DNA of 64,000 nt from Moritella sp. Urea-trap-13 (GTDB lineage Bacteria > Pseudomonadota > Gammaproteobacteria > Enterobacterales > Moritellaceae). Positions 29,774-39,451 of the stretch are shown piece by piece (the first letter of the stretch is position 1; the number at the start of each line of letters is the position of its first letter). The position numbers and the translations under genes were made by a program. The stretch spans positions 1 through 64,000 of the forward strand of contig NZ_PJCA01000031.1 of the NCBI RefSeq assembly GCF_002836355.1. Direction: 5' to 3'. A model generated the notes under the pieces. It was not told the origin of the DNA, ran no database searches, and saw nothing but the letters and a program-made list of their open reading frames with translations.

Positions 29774-31018
29774 TTAAGCAAACCGTTTAATCTCTAAGGA
29801 GCTATCGATATCTGAAGCCGCATCGATAGCTTGGTTAGGATCTATTTCAAAATATTCTTTGCGTAAATTCACCAGATTTAACCGCTTATTATCAAATTTA
29901 TTGTGAAGCTGGCGTTCAAGTGATGGAGCATCTTCAGAATAAATAAATGCATGTGTCGTAAACACATCTGGTACAGAGGCACTACTTAGCTCTTTGACTC
30001 GATCGGATGGTTCTAAGCGACGCGTCATACCAATTTTACAAATTCTATCGCCAAACGCCATTGGATTTGAAATCACATACACATAACCAGCACGTGTTTG
30101 TTGTGCCATCGACATAGCGCGTACTTCACGCTCCTTTAGCTTTGCTAACTCAGCTTTTAATTCATTGAGCTTATCTTGAGATGCTCCGGTTTTATCTGTT
30201 AGCTTTGCCAATTCTTTCTCAATAAGGGTTTCCATTTTTAAGCGCTCAGTTTCTGCTTTCTTTTGAGCTGCTTGTAGCTTTTGTTCATCACGTTCAGCTT
30301 CAGTTTGAATAGCTTTTTCCTCACGTTCTCTTTCTTTGATGACTTGTTTTTGCTCGGTTAGGTCAAAGCTTAACTGAAGCTCCGCAAGTTTAAGCTTTAA
30401 ATAGTCTTCTTGTAAAAATGTCTTGGTAAGATGGCCAGAAGAATTGATCACGTGAAATGTTTTCTTTATACGTTCTTTAAGGCGTTGAACATTATACCAA
30501 TCGACAAGGACAATAGCGGCCTTAACTTCATTATCTAAACAGCGAATACGAAGTTTTTCTTCTCGTTTAAATGCAGATCTTGCTTTTGCTTTACTGTTAC
30601 CTAACGTAATATTATCACCTATATTACAGATACAAGCAGTACGATCTTTGACCATTTTTTTTGCTTCATCTTTTACGGATTTTATTTCTTGCTCAATGGA
30701 ATACGTGTTATCGGTATAGTCTGGCAGTATATATAATTTGCTGTCTACAGTACCGACACCAATATCATGTTCTTCAATTAATGCTTCACAATCAGTTAGC
30801 TTCTCTCTTAAATTACGATATGTAGATTTCGTAGCTTCGTCTTTGTCGTTGATTCCTGATAATTCTTTCTCAAGATTAACACGAGGTGAAGCAATTTCTT
30901 TAAGATGATTTAATTCTTCATTAGTTTTATTGAGCTTAGACTTCGAATTGAAATAGAGTGCAATACTTGCAATAAAAATAATGCCTGTACTAACACCTAG
31001 TAATAGAATGCTTGTCAT
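29774..31018 (-). CDS. Membrane-anchored coiled-coil protein with T5orf172/GIY-YIG-like C-terminal domain (copy B)
   Basis: 414 aa. Residues 4-23 form one membrane helix, then a coiled coil, a central region of DUF4041 type (about 130-230, KREEKLRIRCLDNEVKAAI, WYNVQRLKERIKKTFHVIN), a highly charged coiled coil (about 225-300), and a C-terminal T5orf172/MUG113 domain (about 308-392). That domain has GYVYVISN, CKIGMTRRLEPSDRVKEL, SLERQLHNKF and NLRKEYFEI, holding the Y-Y, Arg, Glu and Asn expected for a GIY-YIG-type nuclease site. It begins 2 bp after copy A and shares its architecture. DUF4041-T5orf172 proteins occur in prophages and accessory islands; function not established. Family names are by eye. 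Confidence 0.78.
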   Translation of the reverse strand: MTSILLLGVSTGIIFIASIALYFNSKSKLNKTNEELNHLKEIASPRVNLEKELSGINDKDEATKSTYRNLREKLTDCEALIEEHDIGVGTVDSKLYILPDYTDNTYSIEQEIKSVKDEAKKMVKDRTACICNIGDNITLGNSKAKARSAFKREEKLRIRCLDNEVKAAIVLVDWYNVQRLKERIKKTFHVINSSGHLTKTFLQEDYLKLKLAELQLSFDLTEQKQVIKEREREEKAIQTEAERDEQKLQAAQKKAETERLKMETLIEKELAKLTDKTGASQDKLNELKAELAKLKEREVRAMSMAQQTRAGYVYVISNPMAFGDRICKIGMTRRLEPSDRVKELSSASVPDVFTTHAFIYSEDAPSLERQLHNKFDNKRLNLVNLRKEYFEIDPNQAIDAASDIDSSLEIKRFA

Positions 31019-31020
31019 AG

Positions 31021-32454
31021 TTAAATAAACTCCGGTAAGTCTTGAGCAACAGATTTTGGCTTTTCTTTTGATCCGGATACTGCAATCAACGCTGCACGTT
31101 TTTGTTTTGTTTCTTCATACTCTTTTGCTTCTGCTTCCACGTACCAATCAGTTTCTAATCCACATTCATCAAATACTTCCATGACCTCTTTGATGCTCAC
31201 TTTAAAGAATTCTTTTCTAAAGTTTTCCGTGTTAACACGTTTATCATGAAATTTATTGTGAAGTTTTTTTTCAATTGACGGTGCATCGTCTACAAAGGTC
31301 AAGCTATGTACATCAAATCTAAATGGAACTGATGCATTACCTAATTCTCGCACTCGATCTAATGGTTCTAGTCGACGAGTCATGCCTATTTTTACTACAC
31401 CTTCACCAAATGAACCTTTATTTGATATAACGTAGATATAGCCTGAACGTGTAATTTGAGCTTGAGATATAGCACGTTCAAACTTCTCTTCCAGGCTTTT
31501 TTTCTCTTTTTCTATTCGAGAAATCATTTTTTCAATTTCAGCAAGTTCATTATCAACCATTTTTTCTGCTCGTTTTCTAGCTTCTTCTAGTTCTAATTCT
31601 GAATCTTCAATTTTATCTTCCAGAGCTGCATTTACGCTACCCATTACTTTATTTTGTTCTCTCAATAGCTGTTTTTCAACTTTGCGCTGATTTTTTAATT
31701 GATCAATATGCTCTAAACCTTGATACCACCATTTGAGCTCAATAAGTTTGGATTTAACATATGCATTAGTAACCTCAACATTTGCCGTTTCGCCTAGTTT
31801 ACTCAATTGAGTTGTTAGCTTATTAACTTTCTCTACCGCGCCTACATAACTATTGATACGCATTTTTCTACAGATCATCTCATATTCAGCGTTGAATGCT
31901 CTTAAGATCAGGTCTCGATATGAACTCATGAAAATCATGCCATTAGATTTAGAACCTAACCAGGTGAACTCACCATAAATTTCAACAGCTAAGCCATTCT
32001 TTATAAGTTCGAACTGCTCTATTCTACACTGATGAATATTTTCTTTAAGTTCTTGAGTATCTTCAGAGCAAAAGGTTGGAGGCAATAGACCAACTTTAAT
32101 TTTTTCAGCATTAAGAATGACTGGAGAAGCTAGTTTAGAAAGAGTATCTAGCAACCCTATATTCTTTTCGACTTTATTTTTGGATTCGTTAATTTCAGAT
32201 TCTAAGCGAGAAAGAGCAGCATCTAATGGTTCAGTATCCAATTTTTTTTGTAAATCGATAGCTTCTTTTTTAGCTTTGGAAGCTGAAATTAAGGTTCTGA
32301 TGCTGATATAGAAAATAATTAAAGCAATAGTTAGAATACCAAGCACCAAAAATTGGTAACTTTCATTACTAACATTGGAGATCGTAGTACTTGTTTCCTC
32401 ACTGGATAATACCGAGGTAGGATAGAGTAGGGCACAAGTCGAGAGTCGTTTCAT
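31021..32454 (-). CDS. Membrane-anchored coiled-coil protein with T5orf172/GIY-YIG-like C-terminal domain (copy A)
   Basis: 477 aa. A short N-terminal segment that could be extracytoplasmic precedes a membrane helix at about residues 33-55. Then come a coiled coil, a DUF4041-like middle (FNAEYEMICRKMRINSYVGAVEKVN, VKSKLIELKWWYQGLEHID), a long Glu/Lys coiled coil (about 240-330), and the C-terminal domain (about 336-420) with GYIYVISN, VKIGMTRRLEPLDRVREL, SIEKKLHNKF and NFRKEFF. A 57-residue charged tail follows that copy B lacks. First gene of a two-gene operon, 2 bp from copy B. The pair is diverged, so a heteromeric complex is plausible. Upstream 429 bp is AT-rich. Confidence 0.78.
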   Translation of the reverse strand: MKRLSTCALLYPTSVLSSEETSTTISNVSNESYQFLVLGILTIALIIFYISIRTLISASKAKKEAIDLQKKLDTEPLDAALSRLESEINESKNKVEKNIGLLDTLSKLASPVILNAEKIKVGLLPPTFCSEDTQELKENIHQCRIEQFELIKNGLAVEIYGEFTWLGSKSNGMIFMSSYRDLILRAFNAEYEMICRKMRINSYVGAVEKVNKLTTQLSKLGETANVEVTNAYVKSKLIELKWWYQGLEHIDQLKNQRKVEKQLLREQNKVMGSVNAALEDKIEDSELELEEARKRAEKMVDNELAEIEKMISRIEKEKKSLEEKFERAISQAQITRSGYIYVISNKGSFGEGVVKIGMTRRLEPLDRVRELGNASVPFRFDVHSLTFVDDAPSIEKKLHNKFHDKRVNTENFRKEFFKVSIKEVMEVFDECGLETDWYVEAEAKEYEETKQKRAALIAVSGSKEKPKSVAQDLPEFI

Positions 32455-32883
32455 GTATACCTTTAGCTGTCAATTAAAATTGGTGAGAAGTATAACACTC
32501 AGTAAATTGATATAAGTTAATGAAATCAATTTTTTATGAATTATTTCAATTGATTGTCATTAATAGGGGGGGATTTTGAATATTAGAACAAGTCTAAAAA
32601 ATTATGGGTTATTTATATTTTAAATTATAAAATACTTTATTAATCAGAGTTTTAATTGAAGTAATTAAGTATCAGTGTATCTAGCTGTCATTTATTTTTG
32701 GGTTTTAGTTTGTCGCTTCATTACCGAGGTAACTGACTTATTTTGACGAATAAGATGGTTACAAAAATGTAGGTTTGGCTATCTTTAAATATGAAATGTT
32801 AGGCTAGAGGTCTAACTCAGCAACTTAACGATAATGAGATAACCGTTAAGCTGCTAATTGAATAAATCAGAATAAAAGCTTAA
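32455..32883. other. AT-rich intergenic region
   Basis: About 430 bp, very AT-rich, with no gene. An 8-bp inverted repeat AATCAATT/AATTGATT at 32524-32555 lies about 70 bp upstream of the copy A gene and could belong to its promoter region. Otherwise nothing is seen. Confidence 0.5.
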
Positions 32884-34404
32884 TTAAAAGAAACCAAGCG
32901 GGTTAACGTCATAGCTAACAAGTAAGTTTTTAGTCTGCTGGTAATGCTCTAGCGCCACTTTATGGGTTTCACGACCAACACCAGATTTCTTATAACCACC
33001 AAATGCTGCGTGGGCAGGGTACATGTGGTAACAGTTTGTCCATACGCGACCAGCTTGGATCTTACGACCCATACGGTAAGCTACATTCATGTCGCGACTC
33101 CAAACACCTGCACCTAAACCAAATTCAGAATCATTGGCTATCTCTAATGCTTCAGCTTCAGTTTTGAAGGTGGTTACTGCGATCACTGGGCCAAAAATCT
33201 CTTCTTGGAAGATACGCATTTTATTGGTGCCTTTAAACAAGGTAGGCTGGATATAGAAACCATTTTCATGATCGGTATGCACTTCTTCAATCTCGCCACC
33301 GATAAGCAGTTCAGCGCCTTCTTCTTTACCAATCTCAATGTACTTTAAGATCTTCTCAAATTGTTCTTTTGATGCTTGCGCGCCAACCATGGTTTCGGTA
33401 TCCAATGGATTACCACGTTTGATCTGTTGGGTACGTTCGATGATCTTAGCCATAAACTGCTCATAGATATCTTCATGTACTAACAAGCGTGATGGACAAG
33501 TACAGACTTCGCCCTGATTGAAATACGCTAATACCACGCCCTCGATACATTTACTCAGATAAGCATCTTCATGGTTCATAATATCGGGGAAGAAGATGTT
33601 TGGTGATTTACCGCCGAGTTCGACAGTTGATGGAATGATGTTTTCCGCCGCACATTTTAGAATATGCGAACCAACAGGGGTTGAACCTGTAAACGCGATC
33701 TTAGCAATACGTGTGCTACTTGCTAACGCTTGGCCCGCTTCAGCGCCGTAACCGTTGACGATATTCAACACACCAGCTGGTAATAGATCTTCAATTAACT
33801 CCATCAATACCAAGATAGAGGCAGGTGTTTGTTCAGCAGGTTTTAAGATCACGCAGTTACCAGCAGCCAATGCCGGTGCTAGTTTCCATGCAGCCATTAG
33901 AATAGGGAAATTCCACGGAATGATCTGGCCAACAACACCTAATGGTTCATGAAAATGATATGAGACAGTATTCTCATCTAGATCGCCAATACTGCCTTCT
34001 TGAGCACGTAAGCAACCTGCGAAGTAACGGAAATGGTCAACCGCTAAAGGAATGTCAGCGGCCAGTGTTTCACGAATGGCTTTACCATTATCCCACGTTT
34101 CTGCGATGGCTAGTTTGGTGATGTTTTGTTCTAAACGATCAGCGATTTTAAGTAGGGTATTAGAGCGAACGGTTACTGACGCTGAGCCCCAAGCATCTTT
34201 AGCTTTATGTGCTGCGTCCAATGCAAGTTCGATATCTAGGTAGTTTGAACGTGGAATTTGACAGATGACTTCGCCATTGATTGGGCTGATGTTGTCAAAG
34301 TAGCAGCCGTTTTGAGGCTCTACCCATTGACCGCCAATGAAGTTTTGGTAGCGCGGCTTAAAATTAATAAGTGCATCTTTGGTTCCAGGTGCTGCATAGA
34401 TCAT
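32884..34404 (-). CDS. NAD(P)+-dependent aldehyde dehydrogenase (AldB/ExaC type)
   Basis: 506 aa, full length. [13 protein letters not shown] at the N-terminus, [41 protein letters not shown] around the catalytic Asn, FTGSTPVG of the nucleotide fold, general base Glu in [12 protein letters not shown], and catalytic Cys in [12 protein letters not shown]. The double Cys (C-T-C) is typical of the acetaldehyde/ethanol-oxidising ExaC/AldB branch. C-terminal [21 protein letters not shown] fits that branch too. It is divergent from the AraC regulator gene, which probably controls it. Downstream hairpin not evident. Confidence 0.93.
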   Translation of the reverse strand: MIYAAPGTKDALINFKPRYQNFIGGQWVEPQNGCYFDNISPINGEVICQIPRSNYLDIELALDAAHKAKDAWGSASVTVRSNTLLKIADRLEQNITKLAIAETWDNGKAIRETLAADIPLAVDHFRYFAGCLRAQEGSIGDLDENTVSYHFHEPLGVVGQIIPWNFPILMAAWKLAPALAAGNCVILKPAEQTPASILVLMELIEDLLPAGVLNIVNGYGAEAGQALASSTRIAKIAFTGSTPVGSHILKCAAENIIPSTVELGGKSPNIFFPDIMNHEDAYLSKCIEGVVLAYFNQGEVCTCPSRLLVHEDIYEQFMAKIIERTQQIKRGNPLDTETMVGAQASKEQFEKILKYIEIGKEEGAELLIGGEIEEVHTDHENGFYIQPTLFKGTNKMRIFQEEIFGPVIAVTTFKTEAEALEIANDSEFGLGAGVWSRDMNVAYRMGRKIQAGRVWTNCYHMYPAHAAFGGYKKSGVGRETHKVALEHYQQTKNLLVSYDVNPLGFF

Positions 34405-34522
34405 AACTCTTTCCTTTAGTTATTGTTTTTTGCGAGAGAGTGAAGTTATCATGACGGTGTGTCATAAACTGCGCTGGGAGTTCGCAAAAATTGACTGTCA
34501 GTCCATAACAAGGAAGTGTGTG

Positions 34523-35452
34523 ATGCAGATAGTGCCTAATAGAGGATCCAACCTCGATCCAGAATTTAAGCCAGAAGTGATGGTAGAAAACCAAACCAGC
34601 TATGATGGCCCCGAGTCTCAGTTAAGTATTTATGATACTTTTCAACAAGCTAAGCGGGTAGAGTTGAAGTCAGAAAATCCGTTGTTTTGCGCCATGATCA
34701 GCGGGAAAAAGGTAATGCACAGTCAGGACTCGAATTATGACAGTGACTTTGTACCCCATGAATCCTTTGTATTAGCGCCAAGTCAAAGCGTTGAAATTGA
34801 TTTTCCCATTGCCAGTTTAGCTGCGCCAACTCGTTGTCTAGCGATTGAAATATCCACCGACCGTATCGCGAAGATAGCTGATAACCTTAATGCCCAAGCT
34901 GAAAAGCACAGTGAATTTGGCCCAGTGCAATATCAACAACAGTTACTACATACTCATCATAATTCGCAGACGCAGGCACTATTGCAACGTATGACCGAGT
35001 TGTATGTGGATGACGATCCTGATCGTAGTTACATGATCAATTTAGCGGTATCGGAATTGACGGTACGTTTGTTACGTCAGCAAAGTCGTGACTTTATGAT
35101 GTCGTTTTGCCAGCAGCAACCCGATCACAGTGGGTTAACCATGGCGGTTGAGTTTATTAATCAACACCTACATGAATGTATTGATATCGACCAGTTGTGC
35201 CGTATTGCGTGCATGTGCAGAACCAAATTTTTTAATCAATTTAAAGCTCACTTTGGTTGTACGCCTTTGGCTTTTCAGCAACAGCAACGTTTGAAGAAAG
35301 CGGCAGAATTGATTAAGACAGGTATGCAGATCACCCAAGTTAGCTTTGAGCTAGGGTTTATTAGTAGCAGTCATTTCAGTCGTATTTTCAAACGCTTTTA
35401 TGGCATTAGTCCTAAGTCATATCAACATCGCCATAAGACTATTTTGAATTAA
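34523..35452 (+). CDS. AraC family transcriptional regulator
   Basis: 309 aa from ATG 34523, preferred because AAGGAAG lies 6 nt upstream; the frame reaches 34430 but that would leave only 25 bp to the divergent aldehyde dehydrogenase. N-terminal domain resembles the AraC_N (PF06719) ligand domain (LFCAMISGKKVMH, FVLAPSQSVEIDFP, RCLAIEIS). C-terminal double HTH at about residues 205-305: IDIDQLCRIACMCRTKFFNQFKAHFG and ITQVSFELGFISSSHFSRIFKRFYGISPKSY. Regulators of this branch usually control the adjacent dehydrogenase. Its last codons and downstream DNA recur at 38599-38762. Confidence 0.9.
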   Translation: MQIVPNRGSNLDPEFKPEVMVENQTSYDGPESQLSIYDTFQQAKRVELKSENPLFCAMISGKKVMHSQDSNYDSDFVPHESFVLAPSQSVEIDFPIASLAAPTRCLAIEISTDRIAKIADNLNAQAEKHSEFGPVQYQQQLLHTHHNSQTQALLQRMTELYVDDDPDRSYMINLAVSELTVRLLRQQSRDFMMSFCQQQPDHSGLTMAVEFINQHLHECIDIDQLCRIACMCRTKFFNQFKAHFGCTPLAFQQQQRLKKAAELIKTGMQITQVSFELGFISSSHFSRIFKRFYGISPKSYQHRHKTILN

Positions 35453-35564
35453 TCTATGCCTACAAAAATATTAACCGTGAAGACAAATCACGATAGAAAT
35501 GAATGTGGTTACTGATGAGCGAATTGTGACTCTAACGTGTTTTTGGGGGAATTCGGTTTAATGT
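35402..35564 (+). repeat. Direct repeat copy 1: araC 3' end plus downstream DNA
   Basis: About 163 bp, starting in the last codons of the AraC regulator gene and ending at TTAATGTT. It matches 38599-38762 at roughly 80 percent by eye, including non-coding stretches such as ATGCCTACAAAAAT and TTAACCGTGAAG. The two copies enclose the RarD-like, merA and merF genes. Confidence 0.85.
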
Positions 35565-35571
35565 TATTGCA

Positions 35572-35601
35572 CTAAGCCATAGCTGGACGGGAATGGCTTA
35601 G
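35572..35601. repeat. Inverted repeat after the AraC regulator gene
   Basis: Perfect arms CTAAGCCAT and ATGGCTTAG around a 12-nt loop, directly beyond repeat copy 1. Not followed by a T-run. Confidence 0.4.
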
Positions 35602-35736
35602 AATCATGGTACTAGCCGATGGTAATATCCATTATATTTTGTGGGGTAATTGAAGGTCTCTATCTGTTATGCGCAGTGGTCATGGTATCATCCACGCCCT
35701 TACTCTCATTCTCTAACCAGTTTAATTTGATAACCT

Positions 35737-36660
35737 ATGATTTTCTCCAAACTTAATAATAAAACTTTTCATTTTTCCGATCACAAAAAGGGATTAATGG
35801 CTTCAATAATAGCGTCTTGTTTATTTGCATTGCTGCCCATGTATGTACAGTTTCAACCTACCTGGCCAGAAACAGCTGTTACCGGAGGCGCTGGTCATTG
35901 GCTAGCCGGGCAAAGGGTTTTGTGGAGTTCCGTCATTATGCTATTGGGTTTAATCATAGTTGGGCGAATCTCAATGTTGTGGGAACAATTAAAACAATGG
36001 CGGTTATGGCCTAGATTTTTACTCTCCGCCTGTTTAATTGCGCCACAGTTTTGGCTGTTTATCTGGGCGCCTCTACAGGGTGAAATACTCTCTGTGGCAT
36101 TAGGCTATTTTGCGCTGCCGCTGACGTTGGTTGCCGTTGGTTACTTTGTGTATGGTGAGCAATTAAGCCGTGTACAGTTAATCGCATGCATCATTGCTGC
36201 TTGTGGTGTTGTTTATGCCTATGTTATTGCCGATGGCATCTCTTGGATTGTGTTTGTGGTTGCCTTAGGGTATCCGCTGTACTTTATGAATCGCCGACGT
36301 TACCCAATGGCGAGCGACCTGGTATTCACCTTAGACAACCTTTTTTTACTACCAATCGCATTGCTTGCCATGCTCTATTTACAACCTTTTCATGATTGGC
36401 AACAAATCGAAGTATCATCTTGGGCTTATTACCTAGGACTCGGGATCACTGGCACACTACCCATGTTATTATTTTTATACGCCTCACAAATGCTGCCACT
36501 TAGCCTATTTGGCTTATTAACTTATTTAGAACCGACCTTGGTTTTTTGTGTTGGCCTATTACTTGGTGAGCGCATTGAGCTAATCCAATGGCCAATCTAC
36601 GGGGCTATTATGCTGGCCTTGGTATTAATCGCTATAGATAGTTATAAGCGACGCGGTTAG
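35737..36660 (+). CDS. RarD-like EamA/DMT family permease
   Basis: 307 aa with about ten membrane helices, two EamA halves. Family features are the N-terminal KKGLMASIIASCLFALLPMYVQF, the loop with GQRVLWSSVIML, SVALGYFALPLTLVAVGYFVYGEQLSRVQ at the end of the first half, and LSLFGLLTYLEPTLVFCVGLLLGERI at the end of the second. That matches RarD, predicted chloramphenicol-sensitive or metabolite exporters. Start is uncertain: ATG 35737 lacks a ribosome site while ATG 35797 has AAAAAGGG just upstream, but the latter cuts into the first helix region. Substrate unknown. Confidence 0.82.
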   Translation: MIFSKLNNKTFHFSDHKKGLMASIIASCLFALLPMYVQFQPTWPETAVTGGAGHWLAGQRVLWSSVIMLLGLIIVGRISMLWEQLKQWRLWPRFLLSACLIAPQFWLFIWAPLQGEILSVALGYFALPLTLVAVGYFVYGEQLSRVQLIACIIAACGVVYAYVIADGISWIVFVVALGYPLYFMNRRRYPMASDLVFTLDNLFLLPIALLAMLYLQPFHDWQQIEVSSWAYYLGLGITGTLPMLLFLYASQMLPLSLFGLLTYLEPTLVFCVGLLLGERIELIQWPIYGAIMLALVLIAIDSYKRRG

Positions 36661-36674
36661 TACTATATTGGAAA

Positions 36675-36707
36675 TAATGAATGGACTGCTGTAATGAATG
36701 GACTGCT
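36675..36707. repeat. Two-copy tandem repeat, 17-bp period
   Basis: TAATGAATGGACTGCT occurs at 36675-36690 and identically at 36692-36707, separated by one G. It lies between the convergent RarD-like and merA genes and may reflect slippage or an old insertion target duplication. Confidence 0.6.
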
Positions 36708-36805
36708 CTAAGCCATATGTGGGCATAAGTGAGTTAGATCTTATACTTTAACCACATAGCTTCAGAGCCGTTTTAATATGGAAAAATGAATATTATGCAT
36801 TCGAT

Positions 36806-38275
<1,470 letters not shown>

Positions 38276-38305
38276 TTATTTTCCTCCATTCTTTGGGCTT
38301 ATATG

Positions 38306-38527
38306 TCAGCAATCAGATTTATCTTTCATCTTACTTTTAAACAATGCGTAAACCGTCAACCCAATAAAAAAAACGAGTGCAGGCAGTAGGACGTAATCTA
38401 AATAACCAAGTAGCCCAGAAAGACCAACAACCCCCAAAGCGATAACCAGAATTGGAGTAAAACAGCACAGTGCAAAAATCACAGTACCTGTAATGCCCCA
38501 TTTTAGTAGAGGACGTTCTTTATTCAT
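38306..38527 (-). CDS. merF: Mercuric ion transport protein MerF
   Basis: 73 aa, two membrane helices. LCCFTPILVIALGVVGLSGLLGYLDYVLLPALVFFIGLTVYAL is near-identical in pattern to known MerF, with the Cys pair in the first helix that passes Hg(II) inward. The second, cytosolic Cys pair of MerF is reduced to a lone C-terminal Cys (KDKSDC). It supplies MerA with Hg(II). The start has AAAGAAC-like bases only; ATG is clear. Just 71 bp upstream lies the araC-tail repeat junction. Confidence 0.92.
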   Translation of the reverse strand: MNKERPLLKWGITGTVIFALCCFTPILVIALGVVGLSGLLGYLDYVLLPALVFFIGLTVYALFKSKMKDKSDC

Positions 38528-38598
38528 ATAAACCTACTTTTTTAAGTATGAGGGGTAGTCCGCATTCGTTGTCGGTAGTTCTAGAGACACATATCTGA

Positions 38599-38762
38599 GG
38601 CTTAGCCCAAAGGCGTATAAACATCGCCATAAGGCTATTTTGAATTAATTGATGCCTACAAAAATGTTAACCGTGAAGGTAAGTCACGATAGAAAATGAA
38701 CGTGGTTACTGAACAAAAATAGTGACCCTAATGTACTTTTTTGGGGAGGTAGGCTTAACGTT
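38599..38762 (+). repeat. Direct repeat copy 2: relic araC tail plus downstream DNA
   Basis: Matches copy 1 (35402-35564) over its whole length with scattered substitutions and small indels. Homology stops abruptly upstream at about 38599 and downstream at about 38762. Confidence 0.85.
38601..38648 (+). pseudogene. C-terminal remnant of a second AraC-family gene
   Basis: Fifteen codons and a stop translate to LSPKAYKHRHKAILN, against ISPKSYQHRHKTILN at the end of the intact regulator. Reading frame, stop position and downstream DNA are all kept, so this is the tail of a duplicated araC gene whose body has been lost. Confidence 0.8.
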
Positions 38763-38776
38763 CACAGGCTATCTTA

Positions 38777-39223
38777 TTATTTTTCAAGATAAACAATTAA
38801 TAAATCAGTGTCGACGGCGTTAGCAATTTTTCGTATTGAAGATAATAACCGACTCCATAAATCATGGTGATGTCCACAAATTAATAAATCAGCCTCTAAT
38901 TGATGGATAGCTGTTGTTAATTCCACTTCCAACTCGCCCATTAAAACCAACCTATTTTCAACGGGGTAATCAAGCTGTTCAGCTAATGCGTTGAGCTCTG
39001 TTTGGTACTGCTCCTTTTCTTTTTCGTCTGTGTCTGTATCTTCGATGTCATGCGACGCTAACCACGGAATGCCCCCGGGAGCCGACACTTTCAAATGATG
39101 CGCACTAACATAAATAAGTGAAAGCTTAGCATTAGCCTCTTTTGCTAATGTAACTGCTTTACTCATGACTATTTCACTGGGGCTAGTTAAATCGACAGCC
39201 ACTAATATATGGTTATAACTCAT
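38777..39223 (-). CDS. Universal stress protein, UspA family
   Basis: 148 aa, single Usp domain. HILVAVDLTSPSEIVMSKAVTLAKEANAKLSLIYV at the N-terminus and ADLLICGHHHDLWSRLLSSIRKIANAVDTDLLIVYL at the C-terminus. The second segment corresponds to the nucleotide-binding G-x2-G-x9-G-S/T region, but the glycines are poorly kept (GHHHDLWSRLLSS), which suggests a UspA-like form without ATP binding. Cytoplasmic, dimeric by family. Monocistronic between the repeat and the hcr gene. Confidence 0.88.
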   Translation of the reverse strand: MSYNHILVAVDLTSPSEIVMSKAVTLAKEANAKLSLIYVSAHHLKVSAPGGIPWLASHDIEDTDTDEKEKEQYQTELNALAEQLDYPVENRLVLMGELEVELTTAIHQLEADLLICGHHHDLWSRLLSSIRKIANAVDTDLLIVYLEK

Positions 39224-39280
39224 TGAGTTTATCCTCTACGATGTCTCTTATTAAGAGTAGCAGAGTTAATCTGGTTGACT

Positions 39281-39356
39281 AGATTGAGGAATAGATTGAG
39301 AAGTAGGGCGTGGGAAATAGATTGAGGAATAGATTGGGCTGTAGGGTGTGAAAAAT
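39281..39356. repeat. Two tandem 38-bp repeats
   Basis: Units 39281-39318 and 39319-39356 each begin AGATTGAGGAATAGATTG and agree at about 33 of 38 positions. They lie in the non-coding space between the stress protein and hcr genes. Confidence 0.75.
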
Positions 39357-39396
39357 TGGCAGACGCATAAAATCGAGCTATCGATAAAGCCTGCCA
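39351..39396 (-). terminator. Terminator of hcr
   Basis: On the minus strand TGGCAG pairs with CTGCCA, with an inner ATCGA/TCGAT stem, followed by ATTTTT. It lies about 55 bp past the hcr stop. Confidence 0.65.
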
Positions 39397-39451
39397 CTTT
39401 ATGATACCTCGATGCTTATCTGGTATTATTTCATCTCACTCATTTGCTTTA

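Noticed and set aside
34430-34522. Longer AraC regulator start at 34430
   Set aside because: Would leave 25 bp for a divergent promoter and adds non-homologous residues; ATG 34523 has a good ribosome site.
39281-39356. CRISPR-like repeat
   Set aside because: Only two adjacent imperfect units with no spacer; a simple tandem duplication.
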